From Deinococcus piscis (GTDB taxonomy: Bacteria > Deinococcota > Deinococci > Deinococcales > Deinococcaceae): 25,482 nucleotides of DNA. A model generated the notes under the pieces. That model did not search any database. It saw only the letters and a program-made list of their open reading frames with translations, and was not told where the DNA came from. Of the stretch, positions 14,464 to 22,760 are shown in pieces; the first letter of the stretch is position 1; every line of letters begins with the position of its first letter. A program made the translations under genes and the position numbers. Location: the NCBI RefSeq assembly GCF_014653275.1, contig NZ_BNAL01000035.1, positions 1 through 25,482 on the forward strand, in the 5' to 3' direction.

Positions 14464-15130
14464 GTGCGTGGGAAACCTAGCTGGCGCGGCTGCAACGGGC
14501 ACGGAGGGGTGAGACTCCCCTCTTTGACCCAATCTTCTTTCGAGATGTTGGGCGACAGCGAAACGGGTTCCCAGGTAACTGGGGAGGCCCTGTCGGTTTG
14601 GAATAAGGGAGGCGTGCTGGCAACGGTACGACAAACCCCCTCACAGGTAGGCTCACTTCAGCTGGTAACAGCTGATGACTGGTGGATGACAACGAGAGGT
14701 GATGACTCTCGTGTTAGACCATTGGTGGCACCATCTGGCGCAAGCTGGGTGGGTCGGTGGATAGCTCAAGCCTGTAACGCGGTCCTTTATGATGGACTGT
14801 TTGAGGTGTTGACGCACAGTGCGTCAGGAAGCAAGTGGTTGGAGCCGCGTTTAAAAGCGTGGAGACTCAGAGATGAGTTAATGGAGTACATGCAGTGGGG
14901 TACTGGGGAGCTATGGAACATCTGCCCTGGGAAAGGTGTCAAGCGTGGCACCGGACTGTACAGCGAAGCGCATGGAAACACCAATCGGGCTGCCGAAATA
15001 CAGAAGAACCGACTAAGTTGGGAAGCGCCTTGCCGTGTCTGTATCAGCAGACATCATCGATTGGCAGGTAAGGTGTGGGAGAGGTGGGCAGCGGGGAATC
15101 AAGCAGTAGCTCCCGTGACCTTAAATGCTA
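14464..15130 (+). ncRNA. Candidate large structured RNA (group II intron-like or other)
   Basis: There is no credible gene from 14305 to 15830. From 14464 (a GTGCG start, as group II introns have) the plus strand is packed with hairpins. Four carry GNRA tetraloops: TTCCCAG/CTGGGGA with GTAA (14568-14585); CGTGCTG/CGGTACG with GCAA (14613-14630), itself enclosed by GGTTTG/CAAACC (14595-14600, 14632-14637); TCAGCTG/CAGCTGA with GTAA (14658-14675); CCATCTGGC/GCTGGGTGG with GCAA (14731-14752). Other stems: GAGGGG/CCCCTC (14504-14522), ACGAGAG/CTCTCGT (14692-14712), TGACGCA/TGCGTCA (14810-14826), TGTCTG/CAGACA near 15040. I could not find a group II domain V or a reverse transcriptase, so the class is open and the ends are rough. 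Confidence 0.5.
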
Positions 15131-15774
15131 GTAAGTTAAAACCGTCCGAGCAGGAAACCACCTGTGAGTGCGGCGTACTGGGATGGAGCAGGTCATTCCG
15201 GGCTGAAAGCGGCCACCGAGAGTGGGGAGTCGACTCAATCGGCTGTCTGCGTGAATATGTTTCTGCGAAGATTTTGGTCAGCAATGACTGGTTCACAAAT
15301 AAGCATCAGGTTGGCCCCTGGCGCGAGTTTGTCATGCAACGGGTGACGCCGTTCATAAGTGTTGTACGTCCCGCTTGACGTTAAACAAGCACACATCTCC
15401 ACAGAAAATTCTGACTGGAGACTTCCGCCGCGGTGTTCACTCCACCGCACGACTACCCGTTCGGTAAGGCTCTATTCGGAGTACTCATCCGTGCTCAGTT
15501 ACGGATGCGCGATGTGCGGCGGACTTGCTCAGTCACCCGCCTCCCCTGTACTGGTTGGCCAGGCATGACCTGACCAAAATTCACAGCAGCACCCGCTCTG
15601 AGCAAGCGTGGCTTCCATACGAGTGAACTCGCCACCCTGTGGCACAGCACTCAGGCAACTGAGGAAGACAAAACATTGGTATTTTTGTGCGGTCTGGTGA
15701 GCGATAGCACTGGCAACCAGGACGCCGTCTACAACCACAGTGTAGGCAGGTAGGAGTCATTCCCACTCGCCGGG
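15131..15774. other. Gene-free stretch
   Basis: No protein-like frame is seen on either strand. Scattered hairpins occur, for example GCTTG/CAAGC (15373-15390) and CATCCGT/ACGGATG (15486-15507). It may be the 3' part of the structured RNA or decayed DNA. Confidence 0.4.
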
Positions 15775-15804
15775 CCGGGTCAATCACTTGATTGATCCGG
15801 TTTT
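15775..15804 (+). terminator. Terminator-like hairpin
   Basis: CCGGGTCAATC pairs with GATTGATCCGG (one G-T) around ACTT and is followed on the plus strand by TTTT. It has no T tract on the minus strand, so it fits the end of a plus-strand transcript crossing the gene-free region, facing the convergent rep-like gene. Confidence 0.5.
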
Positions 15805-15830
15805 CCCATTTATAGATGTCAGTGCATTTT

Positions 15831-17222
15831 TCAGTTGGTGAAGTTGCCCACCTCCATCCCCAGGTCACGCACGTTGTATCCCGTGGTCGCCCGCGCCTTC
15901 TTGTTGAGATAGTGCATCAGCAAGCCGCCTGGGGTCTTGATAACTTTGCCCTTTCGCTCCTGCTGGTTTATCCAGCGCTGGGTCCGCTGCACCGTTTCCC
16001 GCACAGCGTCCATGCCTAGATGAATCAAGGCTTTAAAGTAGCCCATAGCGGCTACTTCACGGGCTTCCTCACGGTCAAACTCAATCGCCAACTGGCACGC
16101 CGTTTCCCATTCCACGGTGTTGTGCTCCCACGCCGCCGCCGCCGCGCCGCGGAACCTTTCTCTATCGAATGAATCAAGAGTGCGAGCAGATTGGCTCTCT
16201 CCTGCTTTAGAAGCCAAGCTGGCAGCATCGAGCCATCTTCTGACCCTCTGCGTATCGCTCCAGCCTCCTGGAGCCGCTGACGCGGCAGATAGCCCCTCTA
16301 TGACCTGCCCAGTGAGTTTTCCACAGGCTGCTTTGTTTATTGAATTTAAGGGGCTATCTTTACAAGGCTCAAGTTGACAGTTAAAGTCCTGGACAACAAA
16401 AACTCCACCCTCATCTACCTTGCCCTCCTGACACGCCTCTTCTAGGTCAGCAGGCAACTCTGGCTCATACAGTGCCACGCTGACAATAAGGCCCACATTA
16501 CGTTGCGCCTTGCCGCTCTCCTCGTCTACCGCTTGCACCTTCTGGGTGCGAAGGAAGAGATGGGCCAGGGGGTGCTGTAAAGCACGGTGGAAGGTACTGG
16601 CCGACATTCCACACTCTTCCTCTGCGAAGCTGTACCGCTCGCCGTCTACCTGGATAAAGACCTGCTCCCGCACTTCCACGGGACGGCTTTCCTTATCAGC
16701 CTGCAACCAGCAGTGCTTCCGCAGAGCCTCAATAACGGTCATCAGGTTGCGGCCCTGACTGCCCAGCCGCTTTTTCCCCGCCACACTGGCGCTGCTGATG
16801 CTGGTCAGCGTTCTGCGCCACTTGTCACTCACACTTCGCACCAACTGGCCAAGCTTCTGACCTTCCTGATACGGAAACTTCACTGGTTTAAAGGTGCGCG
16901 TCGGGGTATAACCAATCGCTACAGGGCGCTCTTTGACCGACTTGCGGTATAGGCCCAGCTCTTTTAAGGCAGCTTTGCGAATTTGGGCTTTGGACTGCGA
17001 CTTCTCGGCTTTGGCAGGGCTGGCGTGACCTGCGGCAGCAATCTCTTCAGCTGTTGCCCCCGCTTCCAGCAGGCGGCGCTGCTCGGCCAGTTGTTGACGA
17101 CGGGCTTCTTCATTTCTGCGCCGCACATCGCCAATGGATGGGGGAAGATTAGCCTCCAAGTGGCCTGGCATGGTGTTGAGTTCGCTGTAGAACTGCTCTC
17201 CATATACGAAGGCAGCCGTCAT
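15831..17222 (-). CDS. Putative plasmid replication protein, 463 aa
   Basis: Assigned as a replication protein mainly from context: a large gene whose upstream region carries a 45-bp tandem array and a long inverted repeat, on a replicon with parAB. The protein has a charged helical N-terminal part (IGDVRRRNEEARRQQLAEQRRL, 30-52), a basic middle (about 70-165) and a winged-helix-like unit (ERYSFAEEECGMSASTFHRALQHPLAHLF near 195-225, with following strands). The C-terminus is helical with EWETACQLAIEFDREEAREVAAMGYFKALIH. A ribosome site GGAG lies 7 nt before the ATG at 17222. I do not recognise a named Rep family, and a different DNA-binding role is possible. Confidence 0.55.
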   Translation of the reverse strand: MTAAFVYGEQFYSELNTMPGHLEANLPPSIGDVRRRNEEARRQQLAEQRRLLEAGATAEEIAAAGHASPAKAEKSQSKAQIRKAALKELGLYRKSVKERPVAIGYTPTRTFKPVKFPYQEGQKLGQLVRSVSDKWRRTLTSISSASVAGKKRLGSQGRNLMTVIEALRKHCWLQADKESRPVEVREQVFIQVDGERYSFAEEECGMSASTFHRALQHPLAHLFLRTQKVQAVDEESGKAQRNVGLIVSVALYEPELPADLEEACQEGKVDEGGVFVVQDFNCQLEPCKDSPLNSINKAACGKLTGQVIEGLSAASAAPGGWSDTQRVRRWLDAASLASKAGESQSARTLDSFDRERFRGAAAAAWEHNTVEWETACQLAIEFDREEAREVAAMGYFKALIHLGMDAVRETVQRTQRWINQQERKGKVIKTPGGLLMHYLNKKARATTGYNVRDLGMEVGNFTN

Positions 17223-17359
17223 TTGTCGACTCCAAATGATGGGGCAATCTGGAAACTACCAAGCTCCAAAAATTCAGTTTTCATTGTCAGATGTCTCGCT
17301 CTCAAGGCGCTACAACAGCAGAAAGTGACTTCTGCTTGTTGAAACAAAGGGAGGTCTGC

Positions 17360-17408
17360 GGTAACATCCAGTCACTCTTGGCGTTGAGTGTCTGGTCTGG
17401 ATGTTACC
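17360..17408. promoter_or_regulatory. Long inverted repeat upstream of the rep-like gene
   Basis: Perfect 12-bp arms GGTAACATCCAG and CTGGATGTTACC are 25 nt apart. The spacer holds a second pair CACTC/GAGTG. It lies between the rep-like start and the 45-bp array and could be an operator or part of an origin. Confidence 0.55.
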
Positions 17409-17506
17409 AACTAGTTCATTAAGCTCTGTGGCGGCAACCATGGAGCTTTCATTTTTGACGGTTCAGAAATTCTTGGTCAGCTGTTCTCCTTAACTCAACA
17501 TCATAC

Positions 17507-17795
17507 CTGGGGGGTGGGTGCATCGGTTCTACGTCCCGATTCCTAGGATACTTGGGGTTTGGGTGCATCGGTGCTACGTCCCGATTCCTAGGGTACTTGG
17601 GGTTTGGGTGCATCGGTGCTACGTCCCAATTCCCAGGGTACTTGGGGTTTGGGTGCATCGGTGCTACGTCCCGATTCCTAGGGTACTTGGGGTTTGGGTG
17701 CATCGGTGCTACGTCCCAATTCCTAGGATACTTGAGGGGTGGGTGCATCGATGCTATGTCCCGATTCCCAGGGTACTCGGGGGGTGGGTGCATTG
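17507..17795. repeat. 45-bp tandem repeat array, candidate iterons/origin
   Basis: Six full units begin at 17516, 17561, 17606, 17651, 17696 and 17741, with partial units at both ends. Each starts GGGTGCATCGGTGCTACGTC and contains CCTAGG and clustered G runs. The position upstream of the rep-like gene fits an iteron array, although 45 bp is long for iterons. Because 45 is a multiple of 3, long frames run through it on both strands. Five of seven variable sites outside the unit's end fall in the third position of the plus frame that reads VHRCYVPIPRVLGVW, so a repeat peptide cannot be dismissed. Confidence 0.8.
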
Positions 17796-17812
17796 CCAGA
17801 ACTTTACCTTGT

Positions 17813-18592
17813 TCAGGCATCATTTCGCCGTTCAGGACGTTCTTTCTTGGCAGGCACCCTCCTCCTTTCCTTGATCTGCTGAACCTTCACGGAGTCAGCC
17901 TCCTCTCTTTGATCATTGTGGTGTTCAGAAGCTATGCGTTCTGCCTCTGCAGCCAGGAGGCTCAGGTAGAACTCTTTGAGCGTGGTTTGGTCAAGCTCAT
18001 GGGCCAGGCGCGCTTCACGTCTACGCTGACGAGCCACCTGCTTTCTGGATTTTGTGCGTTCTTCGGCCAGCCCTTTAGTCTGCTTCGGAGACAGCGGGGC
18101 ATAGACGGGGCGAATCTGGTCGGCCACCAGACGGTCACCGATCAGGCCACCCCGGACATCCACCGCCGTCCACGACGGGTCAACGGTCTGCAGGATTCTG
18201 GGCGTGGTTTTGATACGGATGTTGAACGGCGGAATCTTCGCCCGGCCCGGATAAATTCGGACCGTCAGCAGCTGGGTCACAGGGTCTACCCGCATCAGTC
18301 GCCCCACGACCCAGAAGGTGGCCCCATTAGGCTCACCGTCCTTGGGAGAGCGAATGGCTCCCAGAGGCAATGGCAGCTTCACAGTGCCCTCTGCGTCTGT
18401 CCGGGGCCAGGTAACGAGTCTGACCCGCTGCCCTTCAATCTCCCCATAGCAGCGCACCTGATGACCTGCAACCTGATAGGACCCGTAGGCAGTCTCCTGT
18501 GGCCACCCGACCAGGATCACGTCAGCCCGGTGGGGTTCGCCGCCTTTGATTCCCTGCCTGGGCAGAAAGCCCGAAGCCGGCACAGGAGTCAT
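17813..18592 (-). CDS. Unknown basic protein partnered with the beta-CASP nuclease, 259 aa
   Basis: The ATG at 18592 overlaps the stop of the nuclease gene (ATGA), so the two are coupled. The N-terminal 150 residues are strand-rich and could be OB-like (QVRCYGEIEGQRVRLVTWPRT, then ATFWVVGRLMRVDPVTQLLTVRIYP). The C-terminal 100 residues are very basic and helical (KQVARQRRREARLAHELDQTTLKEFYLSLLAAEAERI, then KERRRVPAKKERPERR). A nucleic-acid-binding cofactor of the nuclease is a reasonable inference. The family is not recognised. The 3' end reaches the 45-bp array. Confidence 0.7.
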   Translation of the reverse strand: MTPVPASGFLPRQGIKGGEPHRADVILVGWPQETAYGSYQVAGHQVRCYGEIEGQRVRLVTWPRTDAEGTVKLPLPLGAIRSPKDGEPNGATFWVVGRLMRVDPVTQLLTVRIYPGRAKIPPFNIRIKTTPRILQTVDPSWTAVDVRGGLIGDRLVADQIRPVYAPLSPKQTKGLAEERTKSRKQVARQRRREARLAHELDQTTLKEFYLSLLAAEAERIASEHHNDQREEADSVKVQQIKERRRVPAKKERPERRNDA

Positions 18593-20226
18593 GGGGACCC
18601 CTCCTCTGCCACTTCCGTGGGTCCGCCTGAATGGCCCGTCCCCTCGCGCTCGGTGAGCTTCACCCGGGTCAGCTTACCGCGCACCACTTCCAGGGTGTAG
18701 TTCCCGGAGCTGAATAGGTCACCTTCCAGCTCCTGCGGCAGGTTTACCACCAGGACGTGATGCTCGGGGTCGTAGTCCAGCTGGACTTCCATCCGGCGGT
18801 GCCGCTCTTTGGTCGCGGCCAGCTTCTTCTCCGACACCTTGAAAAAAGCCCCACGCCTGCGGCCCGTGTCCTTGAGCGGCACCTCCTCCCCTGCGGACGG
18901 CAGCCCCACATCACGCTTGGTGTCCAGAAAGCTTTTCAGGCTGTGCCGGGGAGCTGCCTCCCCGTGAGTCAGCAGCACCCGGCCAGGGTCGTAGCGGTTG
19001 ATTAGGCCCAGCAGCCCTCCTCTATCCGCATGTGCGGACAGGTAGAAACGTTCGACCCGGCTATAGGCCGTCACTGGGGAGAAGCCCTCGCCCTGCGGGT
19101 CCGGCAACATCACCTCCCCGCCTTGCTGTAACTCCAGCAGGCGGCGACCAGGAGACTCGGCATCCTGATAACCCACCACGAACAGGGCATTGGTCGGGTC
19201 CGGTAACCAGGCACGGGCATAAAGGGGACTGACCCCGGCGTGCAGCATCCCGCTGGAGGCGATGACCACAGCCGGCCTGTCGCTGTTCAGGACACGCTCA
19301 CGCTCTTTATTGTCCTTGACGGTCTGTACCGTCCCCGCGAAAAAGGGGGAGAGCTTCGAGACCCTGGCGCGGTTCTGTAGGGCTTCGGGCAGCAGGGGCA
19401 GCATCTCCTCGTAGGCCTCGGTGACCCCCCGCGTCAGTCCGTCCAGATGAATGGGGGCGGTAGGCAACAGACCACCGGCCATCGCAGTCTGCAGGATTTG
19501 GTTGATCTCCTGAGCGCGGCCTAGGGCGAAGGAAGGAATCAGAACCTTGCCCCCGCCTCTGAGCGTTTCCCCTATTGCCTCGACAAAGGTCCGGACCTGT
19601 TCTTTCCGGGAAGGGAGCAGGGTATCCCCGTAGGTGGCTTCGCTGACGACGGCATCCACTGGGGTCACCGCTTCCGGCATCCAAGCAGCATCTACCACTG
19701 GAGTGGCCACATTGCTCACATCTCCGGTGTGAAAGACGGTTCCAGCGCTGGACTCCAGCAGCACGCTCGCGGCCCCTAGCAGGTGGCCGCTAGGGAAGAA
19801 AGTGAAAGCGAAGCCGTGGTCACTCACCCGCTGGAAGTACGGCAAGGGCTGGATAGCTTTCAGGGTGCGCTGGAGGTCGCGCAGGCCAAAGAGGGGCTGC
19901 CCCTGCGACTCGGTCACTTTGAGGGTGTCCATCAGGGTCAGGCTGGCCAGTTTGGCCGTAGCTGGGGTGCAGTAGATCTTGAGTTTCGGAAAGCGCCGGA
20001 TGACGACCGGCAGGGCCGCCACATGGTCGAGGTGGGCGTGGGTCAGGATGATGGCGGCAGGGGGACTGTCTTTCAGCAAATCCAGCTGTGGCAGGGCCGC
20101 CTCCCCCATCTGCCCAGGGCGCAGGCCAGCATCGATCAAGAGCCGCCCTTCGCTGAAGCGGTAGAGGTAAGAGCTGGCCCCCACCTCGTCGGTTCCGCCT
20201 AGACCGGTAAAAGAAAACTCTGGCAC
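18589..20226 (-). CDS. MBL-fold beta-CASP ribonuclease (CPSF/RNase J-like)
   Basis: 545 residues from a GTG at 20226. Metallo-beta-lactamase motifs are complete: LTHAHLDH with His63, His65, Asp67, His68; PSGHLLGA with His148; HTGDVS with Asp169. The beta-CASP cap follows (VLIPSFALGRAQE about 227-239; VVIASSGML; YLSAHADR; LLTHGE), which includes the extra metal histidines of this group. It is therefore a two-zinc RNA endo/exonuclease related to archaeal-type CPSF and to bacterial mRNA 3'-end processing factors. The last 90 residues form an added small domain (MEVQLDYDPEHHVLVVNLPQELEGDLFSSGNYTLEVV). It is the first gene of a two-gene operon with the basic protein. Confidence 0.92.
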   Translation of the reverse strand: MPEFSFTGLGGTDEVGASSYLYRFSEGRLLIDAGLRPGQMGEAALPQLDLLKDSPPAAIILTHAHLDHVAALPVVIRRFPKLKIYCTPATAKLASLTLMDTLKVTESQGQPLFGLRDLQRTLKAIQPLPYFQRVSDHGFAFTFFPSGHLLGAASVLLESSAGTVFHTGDVSNVATPVVDAAWMPEAVTPVDAVVSEATYGDTLLPSRKEQVRTFVEAIGETLRGGGKVLIPSFALGRAQEINQILQTAMAGGLLPTAPIHLDGLTRGVTEAYEEMLPLLPEALQNRARVSKLSPFFAGTVQTVKDNKERERVLNSDRPAVVIASSGMLHAGVSPLYARAWLPDPTNALFVVGYQDAESPGRRLLELQQGGEVMLPDPQGEGFSPVTAYSRVERFYLSAHADRGGLLGLINRYDPGRVLLTHGEAAPRHSLKSFLDTKRDVGLPSAGEEVPLKDTGRRRGAFFKVSEKKLAATKERHRRMEVQLDYDPEHHVLVVNLPQELEGDLFSSGNYTLEVVRGKLTRVKLTEREGTGHSGGPTEVAEEGSP

Positions 20227-20714
20227 CGCTTCAGGCTAGCGGATAGGCGCTGCCTGAGCGGAAGCTGATCTGGCTCGCCTCTAGGATGAGGGCGTGACGA
20301 TAAAGTCAGCACGACTTCAGAGTAAGGACATCACTCAGTGAACACAGCCCCTGGCAGACCAGGAGCAGCCTGCCGTCACCGGGATCGTTCACAAATGGCG
20401 GAAGCGTGCGCTCAGGTCGCCGTTTACCCCCGGTCTAGATTCGTCGACTCTAGTGGTTGAGCTACGTGCAGAGCGCTTGCCCCAGGAGCGTTAGGAGAAG
20501 GCACGGCGGAGTAAGTTTCCCAAGGAAGAGACTGAAAACAGAAGTCTCAGACAACATCTTCGGATCTAGAAAGATTTCTTTATTTCTTTCTTTCAGTCTC
20601 CTGCTACCCTTTGAGGGCTCTCAAACTAGACAGACCGTGCTCCCTCTCTGCTCGTCAGCTTCCTTTAGAAGGAACAGTGACGATGGTGCAATTCCCAAAG
20701 GTTAGGAGCAGAGC
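20227..20714. other. Gene-free region with a CTTTC cluster
   Basis: No convincing gene. At 20569-20595 the words AGAAAGATTTCTT and TTTCTTTCTTTC resemble the repeats in front of parA (21871-21901). This could be an additional partition-protein binding site. Confidence 0.4.
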
Positions 20715-21278
20715 CTAGCCGGTTGGCTCCGAGGTGAGTAAAGCAGCGAACTGCACCAGACCCACAGTACCCAAGCGCCGGTAGAAATCCGGGCGAGTGT
20801 AAGGCGGGTTGTGGAGGCTCCGACGAAGCTCCTCTAGGACTTCCAACGTAGCCTCTGGCTTTGCCTGATAGAGACGGCACATCAGGTCATCCAGCGTAAG
20901 AGCTTCCACCCCATGTGGGGCCAGCAGTTCTCTGGGGAAATCCCTGAGATTGAAAGTCACCAGGAATTCCGCCTCTGCTTTGATCGCAGCAGCCAGCACA
21001 TGGGCATCATCAGGGTCAGGCAAACCTAGTGTGGTCACCAGCGGTTCGTAACCAGTGACCTCAGCATCTGGCACTGCCTTTTCCATGAACTGACGGGTTC
21101 TCTGTAGTCGCTCCAGGGAAAGGTCAGGGCGATCAGTCAGCAGATTCCGGATCCACTCTTCATGGATAGTATTGGTCCAGCGAGCCGCTATCAGGCCGCT
21201 GGTGGCACAGTGCATCAGCAGGTTGCGGATCAGCGACGGATAGAGAACATTGGCATCCAGCAGGCTGACTGATCCCAT
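20715..21278 (-). CDS. PIN-domain toxin (VapC-like)
   Basis: 187 residues from the ATG at 21278, which overlaps the antitoxin stop by one base (TGATG); an in-frame TTG just before it is not needed. PIN acidic residues: Asp8 in SLLDANVLYP, Glu40/Glu41 in HEEW, Asp90/Asp91 in PDPDDAHVLAAA, and Asn110 in TFNLRDFP. It is probably an RNase that cuts structured RNA. The branch, with LDANVLYP and a C-terminal helical extension of about 60 residues, is longer than classic VapC. It is paired with an excisionase-like antitoxin. Confidence 0.88.
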   Translation of the reverse strand: MGSVSLLDANVLYPSLIRNLLMHCATSGLIAARWTNTIHEEWIRNLLTDRPDLSLERLQRTRQFMEKAVPDAEVTGYEPLVTTLGLPDPDDAHVLAAAIKAEAEFLVTFNLRDFPRELLAPHGVEALTLDDLMCRLYQAKPEATLEVLEELRRSLHNPPYTRPDFYRRLGTVGLVQFAALLTSEPTG

Positions 21279-21664
21279 CAATCTAGGCCCATCTCCTGCA
21301 AATCATCCGCCAGGCTTTGAAGCGCCTCGCGGCGCTGCTGGTCCAGTTTTGCCTTATAGCCCATGACATCTTCTAGCTTCATGCGGCGGCGTGGACCCAC
21401 CTTGCGGTAGGGCAAGGCTCCTGATTCCAATTGCTTGACCAGATAAGGTCTGCTTATGCCCAGGAGCTCAGCAGCCTGCCCGGTTCCGATTTCAGTATCG
21501 ACGGCAGTGATCTGTATGGCCTTTCCTGCGGCAAGCTGAGAAAGCATCTGGGTCATCAACTCGGCCAGACCAGGCGACAGTTCATCCTGTCCAGCAGCCA
21601 GCCTGGTCAGTTGCTGCTGAGCGGCACGAGTATCCGCTGGCGTTGGCAGAAAAGGAGCAGACAT
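21278..21664 (-). CDS. Excisionase-type helix-turn-helix antitoxin
   Basis: 128 residues from the ATG at 21664, supported by the -10 TATACT six bases upstream; the longer frame to 21862 is not needed. The DNA-binding unit GTGQAAELLGISRPYLVKQL followed by LPYRKVGPRRRMKLEDVMGY (about 60-105) is the MerR/excisionase winged helix. The acidic C-terminal helix (REALQSLADDLQEMGLD) probably binds the PIN toxin. Tandem 9-bp repeats at 21685-21702 would be its operator. Confidence 0.83.
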   Translation of the reverse strand: MSAPFLPTPADTRAAQQQLTRLAAGQDELSPGLAELMTQMLSQLAAGKAIQITAVDTEIGTGQAAELLGISRPYLVKQLESGALPYRKVGPRRRMKLEDVMGYKAKLDQQRREALQSLADDLQEMGLD

Positions 21665-21670
21665 GACCCC

Positions 21671-21702
21671 AGTATACCCCGCTTGAACGAAACGAACGAA
21701 AC
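21671..21702 (-). promoter_or_regulatory. Promoter and operator of the PIN module
   Basis: On the minus strand TATACT lies 6 nt before the ATG at 21664. Upstream, GAACGAAAC is repeated exactly in tandem (21685-21693, 21694-21702, plus-strand reading) at the -35 position. Confidence 0.6.
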
Positions 21703-21870
21703 GGATGTTATGACTTTGTCGCATAGCTACTGAGGTGTCAGGCAGGGTCAGCCAAGAAGCAGGTAAGCAGGAAGAGGGGGAACACAAGGTCGGCAGACCG
21801 ATAGCCAATCCAAGCCTGTGAGTTGCGTTCACCGCTGTAGACGCTGTTCTTTTCGGACACAAACGTATTT

Positions 21871-21915
21871 TCTTTCTATCTTTCTTTATTACTTTCTTTC
21901 TTGTAAGATGAGGCC
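21871..21915 (+). promoter_or_regulatory. parA promoter with CTTTC repeats
   Basis: CTTTCT occurs at 21872, 21880, 21892 and 21896, followed by the -10 TAAGAT (21904-21909), six bases before the ATG at 21916. The small ParB-like protein probably binds these repeats to repress the operon, possibly as the centromere too. Confidence 0.6.
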
Positions 21916-22473
21916 ATGCCTCAAGTCATCTCTGTGATTTCCCGTAAAGGTGGGGTCGGGAAAACTGTGACCTCCCTTTACACGGCCGCCCTCTTCAAGC
22001 AGCAGGGCCATGACGTCGCCATCTTGGACAAGGACCCTGAAGGCAGTGCTGGAGCCTGGGCACGGGCAGCGGGTGACCTGCCTTTTCAGGTCTATCCAGA
22101 AGGCAAGCAGGACAAGGCCATGAAGCATGAGGTGGTGATCATCGACACGCCACCCAACGACCCTAAAGCGCTAGGGGAAGCAGCAAGAGTTGCCAGCCGG
22201 GTCATCGTGGTAGCCAAATGTAATGCCCTGGAAGCCGACCGCCTGATTCCGACTCTGGACGCTCTAGCTGCTTCAGGATTTGAAGGTCAGTGGGGCATTC
22301 TCCTCACGCAGGCCCGCGGTGGCCTCGGCAGGGAAATGCAATTGGCCCTTGAAGAGGAGGACCTCCCCGTCTTCGGAGTCATTCCCCACTTGGTGAAGTA
22401 TGAGCGGGCTTTCGGGATGCTGCCTGCGGACCTGACCGAGTACCGTGAGGCCCTGCAGGAGGTGCTGAAGTGA
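21916..22473 (+). CDS. parA: ParA-type partition ATPase
   Basis: 185 residues, short and without an N-terminal DNA-binding domain, as in ParF/type Ib ParA. The deviant Walker A is KGGVGKT at 11-17. The following strand has ILDKDPEGSAGAW, and Walker B is VVIIDTPP (about 73-80). It forms ATP-dependent dimers on the nucleoid that move plasmid copies apart. It overlaps parB by 4 bp (GTGA). The CTTTC repeats upstream fit autoregulation by the partner. Confidence 0.93.
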   Translation: MPQVISVISRKGGVGKTVTSLYTAALFKQQGHDVAILDKDPEGSAGAWARAAGDLPFQVYPEGKQDKAMKHEVVIIDTPPNDPKALGEAARVASRVIVVAKCNALEADRLIPTLDALAASGFEGQWGILLTQARGGLGREMQLALEEEDLPVFGVIPHLVKYERAFGMLPADLTEYREALQEVLK

Positions 22474-22760
22474 GCACGAAAAAAGGCATCAGCATTGGCG
22501 CGGCGATGAAGCAGCGAATGGATAAGGAGCAGCAGGTACCGCAGGAGCAGGAGCTTACGGCAACTTTGCGCCAACCGGAAGTTCAGTCAGTCAGTGCATC
22601 CACCGAAGCGAGCCTCAATGACCCGCTGGAATCCTTCAACACCAGATTGCCCAGAAGCCTCCAGCGCCGGCTGAAAGTCCACGTCGCTCTGCAGGGCGGC
22701 AAGATTCAGGATGTGGTACACACCGCACTGGACGAATATCTGATCAAACACGGTCAGTAA
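22470..22760 (+). CDS. parB: Small ribbon-helix-helix partition protein (ParB/ParG-like)
   Basis: 96 residues from a GTG at 22470 that overlaps the parA stop. A flexible, polar N-terminal arm (1-55), as in ParG or omega proteins, precedes the ribbon-helix-helix: strand FNTRLPRSLQRRLKVHVAL, turn QGGK, helix IQDVVHTALDEYLIKHG. It should bind the centromere and stimulate ParA. The stop codon lies within a perfect palindrome built from the same CTTTC words. Confidence 0.82.
   Translation: MSTKKGISIGAAMKQRMDKEQQVPQEQELTATLRQPEVQSVSASTEASLNDPLESFNTRLPRSLQRRLKVHVALQGGKIQDVVHTALDEYLIKHGQ

Noticed and set aside
14080..15378. 432-codon plus-strand open frame
   Set aside because: It starts antisense to the 285-aa gene and then crosses the hairpin-rich region. 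The translation has no protein-like pattern, so it is treated as chance openness.
14464..15560. Firm call of a group II intron
   Set aside because: The GTGCG start and GNRA hairpins fit, but no domain V, domain VI or reverse transcriptase was found, so only a generic structured RNA is called.
17507..17795. CRISPR array
   Set aside because: The 45-bp units are contiguous, with no unique spacers, and no cas genes are present.
17449..17823. 124-codon minus-strand repeat protein (MHPNPKYPRNRDVAP units)
   Set aside because: Unit differences fall mainly in first codon positions of this frame and change residues, so there is no sign of selection on this peptide.
17552..18700. 382-codon plus-strand open frame through the repeats
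   Set aside because: Mostly antisense to the 259-aa gene and the end of the nuclease gene; openness comes from the 45-bp periodicity.
20457..20705. 82-codon plus-strand frame
   Set aside because: Low-complexity translation from the CTTTC-rich stretch, no ribosome site, no protein-like pattern.
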